Assembly (NCBI GenBank): GCA_900322035.1
Contig: ONYL01000015.1
Location: 1 to 41,011 of the forward strand
Length of the DNA stretch: 41,011 nt
Source: an uncultured Prevotella sp.
Lineage (GTDB): Bacteria > Bacteroidota > Bacteroidia > Bacteroidales > Bacteroidaceae
Reading direction: 5' to 3'
In this document: in pieces, positions 33,074 to 40,459 of the stretch
How positions within the stretch are numbered: position 1 is the stretch's first letter
Layout of the letters: every line of letters starts with the position of its first letter
Notes under the pieces: generated by a model
What the model saw: the letters and a program-made list of their open reading frames with translations, nothing else
Database searches by the model: none
Told to the model about the DNA's origin: nothing
Position numbers and translations under genes: made by a program

Positions 33074-34072
33074 ATGTCGAGAAAAAGTCAACATAACAAT
33101 ATTTTATTGGCTGTGGCAGGTTTCTCTGCCGTAGTCTTTCTTGTGGGAATATTAGGTTTCTTCTTTTTGGGAAAAACCGATGAGGTCATCCAGGGGCAAG
33201 TGGATTGTGATGATTATCGCGTTAGCAGCAAGTTGCCAGCCCGTGTCGTGGAAATCAGGGTGAAAGAAGGCGACTATGTCCACGTGGGCGACACGCTTGC
33301 TATCCTTCAGGTTCCGGAAGTGAAGGCACAGGAACAGGCTGCGCAAGCCACCGATGAAGCCGCTAAGGCCATCAGTGATTTGTCCAACAACGGAAATAGG
33401 CAAGAGGTGATCGGGACGGCCCGCGAGGTCTACCGCCAGGCTGTAGCCGCTGCGGAGATTGCTCAAAAAACCTTTATGCGTATGGACAACCTTTATAAGG
33501 AAGGTGTCATCACAGCGCAAAAGCGCGATGAGGCTCAGGCGGCCTTCAAGGCCACACAGGCCCAAGTGGCCGCTGCTAAGGAACAGCTGAAATTGGCCCA
33601 GGATGGCTCGCGCGAGGAGGAGAAGCGGGCTGCTGCCAAACAGGCTCAAGCCGCAGGTCATGCTGTCGATGTGGTGAAAGGCCTGCTGAAAGAAACCGTA
33701 CAGATTTCTGCCGTTGAGGGCGAGGTGAGTGATGTATACTCTCATGAAGGTGAGCTTGTGGGCATGGGATCTCCCATCATGAGCATTAGCCTTATCAAGG
33801 ATATGTGGGGATCTTTCAATGTCCGCGAAGACCAGTTCAACGGAATGAAGATAGGTTCGGTAATCCATGCTTTTGTCCCTGCTTTCAACAAGACCATACG
33901 TATGAAGGTCTATTATGTGAAGGATCAGGGGTCCTATGCTGCGTGGCGCGCCACTAAGAATACCGGGCAGTATGATTTGAAAACTCTTGAAGTGAAAGCA
34001 CGCCCTATAGACAAGATCGACGGGCTTCGTCCTGGCATGAGTCTCGTGCTGAAAAATGCTGATATGAAATAA
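33074..34072 (+). CDS. HlyD-family periplasmic adaptor
   Basis: A 332-residue membrane-fusion protein. It has an N-terminal transmembrane anchor (about 10-32), a biotinyl-lipoyl-like half motif (SSKLPARVVEIRVKEGDYVHVGDTLAIL), a long Ala-rich helical hairpin (about 85-205) and the returning half (VEGEVSDVYSHEGELVGMGSPIMSI), then a beta-barrel domain. This layout is typical of adaptors that bridge an inner-membrane ABC permease and TolC. It lies between tolC and the permease genes with short gaps. Confidence 0.93.
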   Translation: MSRKSQHNNILLAVAGFSAVVFLVGILGFFFLGKTDEVIQGQVDCDDYRVSSKLPARVVEIRVKEGDYVHVGDTLAILQVPEVKAQEQAAQATDEAAKAISDLSNNGNRQEVIGTAREVYRQAVAAAEIAQKTFMRMDNLYKEGVITAQKRDEAQAAFKATQAQVAAAKEQLKLAQDGSREEEKRAAAKQAQAAGHAVDVVKGLLKETVQISAVEGEVSDVYSHEGELVGMGSPIMSISLIKDMWGSFNVREDQFNGMKIGSVIHAFVPAFNKTIRMKVYYVKDQGSYAAWRATKNTGQYDLKTLEVKARPIDKIDGLRPGMSLVLKNADMK

Positions 34073-34090
34073 TCCCTTAAATTTCAGTAG

Positions 34091-35260
34091 TTGAAAGTTC
34101 TTCGTAGAATATATCGGATAGCTGTCAGAGAATGTCAGATTATGTGGAGCAGTGCGATTTACCGCTTCTGTATCCTCGTATTTCCTATTCTCATCGTAGT
34201 GTTTTTTACCTCTCTCATGCACGAGGGGGTGCCCGAGAACATGCCGGTAGGTATCGTGGATTTGGATCATTCTTCTACGAGCAGGGCCATCGTTCAAAAG
34301 CTCGATGCCATGCAGACTTCCGAGATATATGATTATTACAATAGTCTTAGTGAAGCCCGTAAGGCCGTGCAGAAGCAGGAAATCTACTCCATTTTATTCA
34401 TCCCATCGAGGTTTGAACAGAAATTAATGGGTGGGGAGCGTCCTGTTATCTCCTATTATAATAGCTATACGACTCTCGTGGCGGGTTCTTTGACATATCG
34501 TGATATTAAGACGGCATGCACCTTGGCAGCAGCTAAAGTAGGTATGACCAAACTTGCCGCAGTTGGGAAGAGCTCGCATGAGATCATGGCCAACTTGCAG
34601 CCCATTTCGGTAGACTTGCATATGATCGGCAACCCTTACGCCAGCTACAATGTCTATTTGAGCACCTACGTTGTTCCGGGAGCCTTGATGATCTTCATTT
34701 TCCTCTTAGTACCTTATTCTATATGGACAGAGGTGAAATTCGGTCGCTCTAAGGATTGGATCATGATGGCTGGTGGTAACATTCGCATTGCCCTTATCGG
34801 CAAATTGTTGCCCCATACAATCATGTTCCTCACCGTTTTCTTGTGTTTTGAGTTTTATATTTACGGCTATCTTGACTTTCCCCATAAGGGCGGACTCCTT
34901 GATATTGTGCTTGTGGGAGTCTTGTCGGTATTGGCCTGTCAGGGTTTTGGTGTGTTCATCTCTGGCATCATGCCAAGTTTGAGAATGTCTATGAGTATCT
35001 GCTCTCTTTGGTCGGTCGTCAGTTTTTCCATGTGCGGTGCCACCTATCCGGTAGAAACCATGGACAGGATGGTTCATGCCATGGCATGGCTTTTCCCGCT
35101 GCGTCATTATATTATGATGTATCAGATCAACATTTTTGATGGCTATCCCTTGCAGTATACGGTCTGGAACATCGCTGGCTTGATGTTCTTTATCCTCTTG
35201 CCGGTGCTCTCTGAGAAGAATATAAAGAAGAACATGTTGTTTTCAGTGTATATCCCATGA
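34091..35260 (+). CDS. ABC-2 type transporter permease, first copy
   Basis: A 389-residue permease of the ABC2_membrane_3 (YhhJ/YbhS-like) type: N-terminal helix (FCILVFPILIVVFFTSL), a large extracytoplasmic domain (about 50-190: VGIVDLDHSSTSRAIVQKL, RKAVQKQEIYSILFIPS), then five or six C-terminal helices. The first codon is TTG, directly after an in-frame TAG (34088-34090). Homologues begin with a similar basic segment (KVLRRIYRIAVREC), so the TTG start is more likely than the next Met (34142 region). Its TGA overlaps the ATG of the next gene. No ATP-binding subunit is encoded nearby. Confidence 0.88.
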   Translation: MKVLRRIYRIAVRECQIMWSSAIYRFCILVFPILIVVFFTSLMHEGVPENMPVGIVDLDHSSTSRAIVQKLDAMQTSEIYDYYNSLSEARKAVQKQEIYSILFIPSRFEQKLMGGERPVISYYNSYTTLVAGSLTYRDIKTACTLAAAKVGMTKLAAVGKSSHEIMANLQPISVDLHMIGNPYASYNVYLSTYVVPGALMIFIFLLVPYSIWTEVKFGRSKDWIMMAGGNIRIALIGKLLPHTIMFLTVFLCFEFYIYGYLDFPHKGGLLDIVLVGVLSVLACQGFGVFISGIMPSLRMSMSICSLWSVVSFSMCGATYPVETMDRMVHAMAWLFPLRHYIMMYQINIFDGYPLQYTVWNIAGLMFFILLPVLSEKNIKKNMLFSVYIP

Positions 35261-36522
35261 TGATAGATATGACTTTATTCCAGCAGATCAAGGAGGGTTT
35301 CCACGACTCTCTTTATATTTGGGCCAAGGAGGTGCGCAATGTATTCCACGATGAGGGTGTACTGATTTTCTGCATACTTGTCCCCTTGGGTTACCCTTTG
35401 CTTTATTCATGGATTTACAACAATGAGGTTGTGCGTGATGTGCCGGTAGCCATCGTCGACATGGACCACACGAGCCTCAGCCGTGAGTATATCCGTAAGC
35501 TGGATGCCAGTCCAGATGTCAAGGTCGCCTGCTATTGTAATTCTCTTGACGAGGCACAGGACTTGGTGGGTCGCCAGAAGGTTCGCGGAGTCGTCTATTT
35601 GCCGAGTGATTTCTCAAAAAATATCAATCGTGGCGAGCGCTCTTTTGTCAGTGTTTATTGCGATATGAGCCTGATGCTTGCCTATAAGGCTATCTACCAG
35701 GCCTCTCAGGCTGTAGCCTCCCTGATGAGCGCACAAATCCAGATTGAGCGTTCGGTCGACATGACGAATCGTGATAATGAAGTAACCGTTGAGCCCATTA
35801 GGCAGGAGCAGGTAAACATTTTCAATTCTACTATCGGATATGGCAACGCAATAATCCCTCCTGTCTTGATGCTCATCCTTCACCAGACACTCTTGCTCGG
35901 AATCGGACTTGCTGCGGGAACAGCACGCGAGAACAACCGTTTTGCCGATCTTGTACCGATTTCTCGTCACTATAATGGTATTTTCCGCATTGTAGTGGGT
36001 AAAGCAATGTGTTATTTCATGATATACATGGTGATGGGTACCTATTTAGGTCTTTGTGTTCCGCGTTTCTTCTCCTACACGGCCATGAACCATGCCGAGT
36101 ACTTCTTTCCCTTCCTCATCCCCTACATCTTGGCGACTACATTTTTTGGGATGACAGTCTCGGGGCTCGTGCGTCACCGTGAGAACATATTGTTGTTGGT
36201 GATTTTCACCTCCGTGCCGCTGTTGTTTCTTTCCGGTGTAAGCTGGCCGGTGAGCAACATGCCGGCGTTTTGGAAATATTTCTCCTATCTTTTCCCAAGC
36301 ACCTTCGGTCTTCGTGGCTATACGACATTGAGCAGTATGGGCGGTACTCTTCAGGATATAGAATTTGAATACCAGGCACTTTGGATTCAAGTGTTTGTCT
36401 ACATTTTCCTCACTTGCTTGGTCTATCGTCGGCAGATCGCCTTGACCCATGCCCACAATCGTGAACGTCTCGATCAGATCAAGGAAATGCTCAAGATGTC
36501 CGAGAAGAACAAGCAGCAGTAA
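35257..36522 (+). CDS. ABC-2 type transporter permease, second copy
   Basis: A 421-residue paralogue of the preceding permease, with the same layout: N-terminal helix (VLIFCILVPLGYPLLYSWIY), an extracytoplasmic domain (VAIVDMDHTSLSREYIRKL, RGVVYLPSDFSKNINRGE) and about six C-terminal helices (MLILHQTLLLGIGLAAG, YILATTFFGMTVSGL, LLLVIFTSVPLLFLSGVSW). The start ATG overlaps the upstream stop (ATGA), giving translational coupling; an alternative Met lies four codons further on. The two permeases probably form a heterodimer that works with the HlyD and TolC proteins. The missing nucleotide-binding domain is discussed under findings. Confidence 0.9.
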   Translation: MMIDMTLFQQIKEGFHDSLYIWAKEVRNVFHDEGVLIFCILVPLGYPLLYSWIYNNEVVRDVPVAIVDMDHTSLSREYIRKLDASPDVKVACYCNSLDEAQDLVGRQKVRGVVYLPSDFSKNINRGERSFVSVYCDMSLMLAYKAIYQASQAVASLMSAQIQIERSVDMTNRDNEVTVEPIRQEQVNIFNSTIGYGNAIIPPVLMLILHQTLLLGIGLAAGTARENNRFADLVPISRHYNGIFRIVVGKAMCYFMIYMVMGTYLGLCVPRFFSYTAMNHAEYFFPFLIPYILATTFFGMTVSGLVRHRENILLLVIFTSVPLLFLSGVSWPVSNMPAFWKYFSYLFPSTFGLRGYTTLSSMGGTLQDIEFEYQALWIQVFVYIFLTCLVYRRQIALTHAHNRERLDQIKEMLKMSEKNKQQ

Positions 36523-36527
36523 GAAGT

Positions 36528-36564
36528 ATTCAGTCGGGTTCTCATCTCCAGAACCCGACTGAAT
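36528..36564. terminator. Bidirectional terminator between the export operon and mrp
   Basis: A perfect 15-bp inverted repeat (36528-36542 with 36550-36564) and 7-nt loop, lying 6 bp after the permease stop and 9 bp before the end of convergent mrp. No strong T-tract follows on the plus strand. Confidence 0.85.
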
Positions 36565-36572
36565 GTCTCTTG

Positions 36573-37676
36573 TCAGGATTTGTTAACGTGAACAATTTTT
36601 GTTTTAGGCAGTTCCTTGTTGCGGATGTTGACTCTTGTGACCACGGCCTGCGCCAGATTGAGAAAAGCCTGTCCTGTGATGGAGTCTACGTTGCATGCAG
36701 CGGGCTCGCCTTTGTCGCCGCTTTCACATATGCCCTGCACAATGGGGATTTGGGCAAGTAGTGGGCAGCCAAGTTCCTGGGCCAGATTCTTGCAGCCATC
36801 CTTACCGAAAATATAATATTTGTTTTGCGGCAATTCTGCTGGAGTGAACCAGGCCATGTTCTCTACCAATCCCAAAATGGGTACGTTCACCTTGTCGTTT
36901 CTGTACATGTCCACTCCTTTTCGTGCATCAGCCAAGGCTACTTGTTGTGGAGTGGAGACTATCACTGCTCCCGTGATACTCAGCGTCTGAAGCAAAGTGA
37001 GGTGGATGTCACTGGTGCCAGGAGGCGTGTCGAGGATAAAATAGTCCAAGTCGCCCCAGTCGGCATCGGCGATGAGTTGCTTCAGTGCCGATGTTGCCAT
37101 TCCGCCTCGCCATAGGGTCGCCGTGCCGGGGTCTACAAAGAAACCTATACTCAGCAGCTTCACACCATACTTTTCAATGGGCACGATCAGCTGGCGCCCG
37201 TCTTTCTCAATTCCGTAGGGCCGTTCTTTTTCAACGCCAAACATCTTAGGCATCGATGGACCGAAAATGTCTGTGTCGAGTAAGCCTACTTTATACCCTA
37301 ATTTTGCCAAAGCAATGGCCAGATTGGCTGCGACTGTAGATTTGCCAACTCCACCCTTGCCGGAACTGACGGCTATGATGTTTTTCACCTGAGGCAGAAG
37401 TTTCCCTACTTCGGGACGTGGCGCATGACGGTACTCCACATTCACCGTCACGTCGACCTCTTTACCGCAGTGATAATGTATTGCGGCTTCGGCTGCTTTT
37501 ACTGTAGACTTAAGAAACGGATCGGTGTCGCGTGGGAAGATGAGCGTGAACGACAGGGTCAGACCGTCGATTCTGATGCTGTCGGCCAGCATGCCACTCT
37601 CTATCAGGTTCTTCTTAGTGCCAGGGTAAATCACTGTTGCCAAGGCATCTTTGATGAGTTTCGGATATAATGTCAT
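36573..37676 (-). CDS. mrp: Mrp/ApbC-family iron-sulfur carrier ATPase
   Basis: A 367-residue cytoplasmic P-loop protein that carries and transfers Fe-S clusters. The N-terminal ~90 residues are a MIP18/DUF59-like domain, followed by the deviant Walker A GKGGVGKSTVAANLAIALAK (about 111-130), DTDIFGPSMPKMFG, DWGDLDYFILDTPPGTSD and ENMAWF. The usual CxxC after ENMxxF, used to hold the bridging cluster, is absent here (ENMAWFTPAELPQNKYYIFG), as in many Bacteroidetes homologues. It has its own promoter and ends at the shared terminator. Confidence 0.94.
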   Translation of the reverse strand: MTLYPKLIKDALATVIYPGTKKNLIESGMLADSIRIDGLTLSFTLIFPRDTDPFLKSTVKAAEAAIHYHCGKEVDVTVNVEYRHAPRPEVGKLLPQVKNIIAVSSGKGGVGKSTVAANLAIALAKLGYKVGLLDTDIFGPSMPKMFGVEKERPYGIEKDGRQLIVPIEKYGVKLLSIGFFVDPGTATLWRGGMATSALKQLIADADWGDLDYFILDTPPGTSDIHLTLLQTLSITGAVIVSTPQQVALADARKGVDMYRNDKVNVPILGLVENMAWFTPAELPQNKYYIFGKDGCKNLAQELGCPLLAQIPIVQGICESGDKGEPAACNVDSITGQAFLNLAQAVVTRVNIRNKELPKTKIVHVNKS

Positions 37677-37699
37677 GATCTATATGTTGTTTGTACTTG

Positions 37700-37730
37700 C
37701 AAAGATAATGATATTAAGTCGTTTAGCAAA
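37700..37730 (-). promoter_or_regulatory. Promoter of mrp
   Basis: Minus strand TTTG (37730-37727), exactly 19 bp, then TATCTTTG (37707-37700), a full consensus match. It predicts a transcription start near 37693 and a leader of under 20 nt. Confidence 0.82.
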
Positions 37731-37862
37731 ATTATTCCCTTATAGTTTCTTTTGTTCTTTTTGTAGCACCATGTATAACCCTTGCCGGTAAGTCGTGTCT
37801 TCTATTGGGAAAGTTGCCGGCTTTCACGTTTTTGTGCGTTTCAAATAAGCATTATGATTTTC

Positions 37863-37985
37863 GTGGCGTAGGCCATGGTGTTGTGTGGCGTTTGCCAACC
37901 AGTTGTGTGGCATTTGCCATGCAGTTGTGTGGCATTTGCCATGCAGTTGAGTGGCATTTGCCACATCATCGTGCGGCGTTCGCCA
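37863..37985. repeat. Six-unit palindromic array in exact 22-bp phase
   Basis: The core GTGGCRTTYGCCA starts at 37863, 37885, 37907, 37929, 37951 and 37973, always 22 bp apart. Each core is an inverted repeat (GTGGCA/TGCCA around TT); the first copy (GTGGCGTAGGCCA) and last (GCGGCGTTCGCCA) are divergent, the latter with compensatory changes in both arms. The intervening 9 bp is usually TGCAGTTGT or close to it. No unique spacers, so not CRISPR; not coding because the period is not a multiple of three. Confidence 0.92.
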
Positions 37986-38148
37986 CATTTTTCGTGTCAA
38001 ATTCTGAGGATGTAGTTTAACGTTTTTGGTTGACTACTTTAAGCCTTATTTTTAATGTTGGTTGACCCGGTTAAACATTACTTTTATATTTGGTTGATAC
38101 ATGTGCGGCGTGATGGACGCCACATTTTCTCTTGGCAAATACTGAGGA
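37971..38148 (+). repeat. Two dispersed copies of a ~40-bp repeat (37971-38010 and 38103-38148)
   Basis: Both begin GTGCGGCG, continue through GCCACATTTT and end CTGAGGA, with the second copy having a few extra bases in the middle (GTGATGGAC instead of GTTC, TCTTGG). The first copy is contiguous with the last unit of the 22-bp array. The pair brackets the 32-bp repeat, which suggests one composite duplicated element. Confidence 0.7.
38026..38097 (+). repeat. 32-bp imperfect tandem repeat
   Basis: TTGGTTGA recurs at 38026, 38058 and 38090, exactly 32 bp apart. The first two full units match at about 22 of 32 positions, with T-rich ends. The third copy shows only the first 8 bp before the second dispersed repeat starts. 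No gene is supported anywhere in 37731-38189. Confidence 0.7.
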
Positions 38149-38189
38149 ACATCTGCAGGCCGATGAATTGCAACTACTCTGGTCGCTGT

Positions 38190-38214
38190 GTAACTACTCA
38201 GCCCCCCCCAGTAT
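38190..38214 (+). repeat. Left terminal inverted repeat of the IS66 element
   Basis: GTAACTACTCAGC then a C-run and AGTAT. Compared with the reverse complement of the right end, about 20 of 25 positions match, with one base difference at position 6 and a length change in the C-run. Confidence 0.75.
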
Positions 38215-38492
38215 GATGCGGGTACCTACCGCGTTAATTTTTCACAAACTTGATTTTCGTTTAATTCCAAACCAATGTTAATGCGTCTTAGAAATGGCAT
38301 CCTTGGACATGTGCAGATACAGCAACCCTTTTAGATGTATAAGAGCTGCTATAGTTTGAAGCAAAGTCTTTGCCTCCACTTTTTTCCACCCAGCGGTCAT
38401 TCGCGCCAAAGAGCTAATTTTACAGTTTTTCGAATTGAAGATTCCGCGTTAAGAGATGTAAATCCTGATTTTCCGGTTTTACAAAATATGCC

Positions 38493-38500
38493 TATTTTTG
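38493..38500 (+). promoter_or_regulatory. Possible -7 box before the transposase
   Basis: TATTTTTG matches TAnnTTTG and lies 8 bp before the proposed transposase ATG at 38509, which would make the transcript almost leaderless. No clear -33 box. Weak. Confidence 0.3.
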
Positions 38501-38508
38501 CAGGAGAA

Positions 38509-39972
38509 ATGGTAAGACCGTGTAATGACATAGATAATGTTTTGCAGCAGATATGCCAGCGTCTGCGCAAACTTGAGAAGTCCGACTCCGAGAAGACAGA
38601 GGAGATTGGACGTCTGAACCGCATCATCAACCAAAAGAATGTGGAGATACACAATCTGAAAACAGAGCTTGCCAATTCCAAAGCGCGTGTCAGTGAACTG
38701 GAATCACAACTGGATGAAAATGACGGCAGTTCCCCTTCGTCGGACAAGCCGGAAAAGAACAGCAGCAATAGCAGCGTTCCGCCATCGAAGGAGAGCATTG
38801 CGGCGCATGAGCTTCGCCGGACAAAATCCCTCCGCAAACCGAGCGGAAGACCAAGCGGCGGACAGTCAGGCCACAAGGGTAATACTTTGCAGACAGTCTC
38901 TACTCCGAACAGGATTGTAAGGCATGAGCCTGAATACTGCAAGTGCTGCGGCCGACCTCTTGGGGATGTAAAATACAGGAAAATCCGCAAGACCCAGATT
39001 GTGGACATCAAGTTCGTCATGGAGACGACCGAGGAGCAATATTACGAGAAGGTGTGCGAGTGTGGCTGTGTGAACAACTGCGATGCTCCCAATTGCCGTA
39101 TCAAATATGGCGACAACCTCAGGGCGCTTATTACCTACCTCAGTGTGGTGCAGTGTATGCCATTCAAGCGGATTGCCGAGTTAATTTCTGATCTTTGTGC
39201 CCGGAAGATAAGCGAGGGAACCGTTCAGAACATCCTCAAGGAAAGCAGCAAAAAGGCATCCTCTGCATACGAGGAGATACGTAAGAAGGTGGAACTGTCA
39301 CCGGTCGTAGGGGCTGACGAGACAGGGGCTGCAGTCGGAAAGGAACTGCACTGGAACTGGATATTCCAGACCGACCTCCTTACCTACGTATACCAGATGA
39401 AGTCGAGAGGCATGGAGGCCATAGATTCCAAGTTTCCCAATGGTCTGCCCAACACGACGTTGGTAACAGACAGGCACCGCAGCTATTTCAATATGAAGGT
39501 CAAGAACCATCAGGTCTGCCTTGCGCATTTGTTGAGAAATGCAGAATATCTCAACGAACTGGACACTGAACAGGACTGGTCCCGACGATTCATCCATCTG
39601 ATAGGACATGCCATCAATATCAGGCGGAACCAGAAGATCACGCCAAGAAAGGTGAAAATCATCAAGACAAAAATGAAGAAACTTTTGGGTGAAAGCCTTA
39701 CTCACCTTGACGATGAGTTTGAGAAATTCAAGAAGGGCATACTCAAACTCCAAGAATATCTGTTCACGTTTCTATCCGATATGCATGTCCCTTATGACAA
39801 CAATGCCAGCGAGCGTGGGGTGCGGAAAATAAAGATAAAATAGAAAGTCAGTGGATGTTTTCGAACTGATGGTGGCGCAGACGATTTTGCAAAGCTTCAC
39901 TCCATTGCAGAAACTGCCATGAAGAATGGAAATTCTAAATTCAAAGCGATTCTTGCTGTCGTACGACAGTGA
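38509..39972 (+). pseudogene. IS66 transposase (TnpC) interrupted by an in-frame amber codon
   Basis: From the ATG at 38509 the frame runs 444 codons to TAG at 39841-39843, then stays open for 42 more sense codons to TGA at 39970-39972. Those continue the family sequence (KVSGCFRTDGGADDFAKL, then FKAILAVV), so CAG to TAG at codon 445 is the likely lesion. Visible parts: leucine-zipper-like helix (about 20-75), zinc-finger-like Cys cluster (EPEYCKCCGRPLG and CECGC), DDE core with Asp270 (GADETG), Asp321 (TDRHRS) and Glu435 (NNASERG). All three catalytic acids precede the stop, but the C-terminal segment is lost. The frame is also open upstream to 38335, but that part has no family resemblance. 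Confidence 0.88.
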
Positions 39973-39986
39973 GATGACTGCTCATG

Positions 39987-40010
39987 TATACAGGGGTGCT
40001 GAGTGGTTAC
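39987..40010 (-). repeat. Right terminal inverted repeat of the IS66 element
   Basis: Read on the minus strand from 40010 it starts GTAACCACTCAGCACCCC and continues TGTAT, pairing with the left end. It begins 14 bp after the ancestral transposase stop. Confidence 0.75.
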
Positions 40011-40209
40011 AACTCAGGTTATTAGGTTTTATAGAGGAAAGATACGCTTTTTGTTTGAGATGGACAATATATTAAAATGAGAAAATATCGCTAATAGCAG
40101 AGGGGAGATAATGTCATCTGAGAAGCACAAAAAGTGATGATTCAGCTACAAATTCGTTATAAAAGCATAAAAAGAAAGCCTTTATCATGGTTGTTACGAA
40201 AATTGTTAA

Positions 40210-40217
40210 TATATTTG
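40210..40217 (+). promoter_or_regulatory. -7 box upstream of the XRE regulator
   Basis: TATATTTG matches the consensus and lies 23 bp before the ATG at 40241. A TTG at 40191-40193 is only 16 bp upstream, so the -33 element is poor. A weak -33 would suit a gene that needs an activator or is self-controlled. The remaining 200 bp back to the IS end shows nothing else. Confidence 0.45.
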
Positions 40218-40240
40218 CATTGAACTTAAATAAAATCACG

Positions 40241-40441
40241 ATGGACGATTTGAATCGATTAAAAGTTGTGCTGGTTGAACAGAAGAAAACAGGCAAGTGG
40301 CTTGCAGAGCAACTGGGTGTTAGCACTACGACCACAAGCCGCTGGTGCTCCAATGCATCACAGCCAGACCTTCAAACATTAGACAAGATAGCAAGACTCC
40401 TTGACGTAGACGTGAAGGACTTGTTAAATTCAACAAAGTAA
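40241..40441 (+). CDS. Small XRE-family helix-turn-helix regulator
   Basis: A 66-residue single-domain Cro/CI-type DNA-binding protein: MDDLNRLKVVLVEQKKTGKWLAEQLGVSTTTTSRWCSNASQPDLQTLDKIARLLDV. The HTH is about residues 18-40 (KWLAEQLGVSTTTTSRW). I chose the Met at 40241; the frame is open 18 codons further upstream across the -7 box, so that extension is unlikely. It lies 18 bp upstream of the nuclease-domain gene. The size and position resemble a controller (C) protein of a restriction-modification operon, which would autoregulate and delay restriction; that role is inference. Confidence 0.85.
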   Translation: MDDLNRLKVVLVEQKKTGKWLAEQLGVSTTTTSRWCSNASQPDLQTLDKIARLLDVDVKDLLNSTK

Positions 40442-40459
40442 ACTTCGATATGTCCATAT

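Larger units (their letters stand above)
38190..40010 (+). mobile_element. IS66-family insertion sequence (ISBst12-like, single transposase gene)
   Basis: Ends are defined by terminal inverted repeats beginning GTAAC, the GTAA start being typical of IS66. The element is 1821 bp and contains only a TnpC-type transposase; tnpA and tnpB accessory genes are absent, as in the ISBst12 subgroup. A 319-bp leader (38190-38508) between the left end and the transposase start has no supported gene. The 8-bp flanks (38182-38189 and 40011-40018) do not match, so no target duplication is visible. Confidence 0.8.

Noticed and set aside
37863-37985. CRISPR array
   Set aside because: Units are contiguous with 9-bp near-identical linkers, no unique spacers of 25-40 bp, and no cas genes nearby.
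38335-38508. 58-codon N-terminal extension of the IS66 transposase
   Set aside because: No resemblance to TnpC; the leucine-zipper region begins soon after the Met at 38509, which is a better start.
40187-40240. Longer form of the XRE regulator
   Set aside because: The extra 18 codons cross the -7 box and are hydrophobic and unlike HTH proteins; the Met at 40241 begins the domain.
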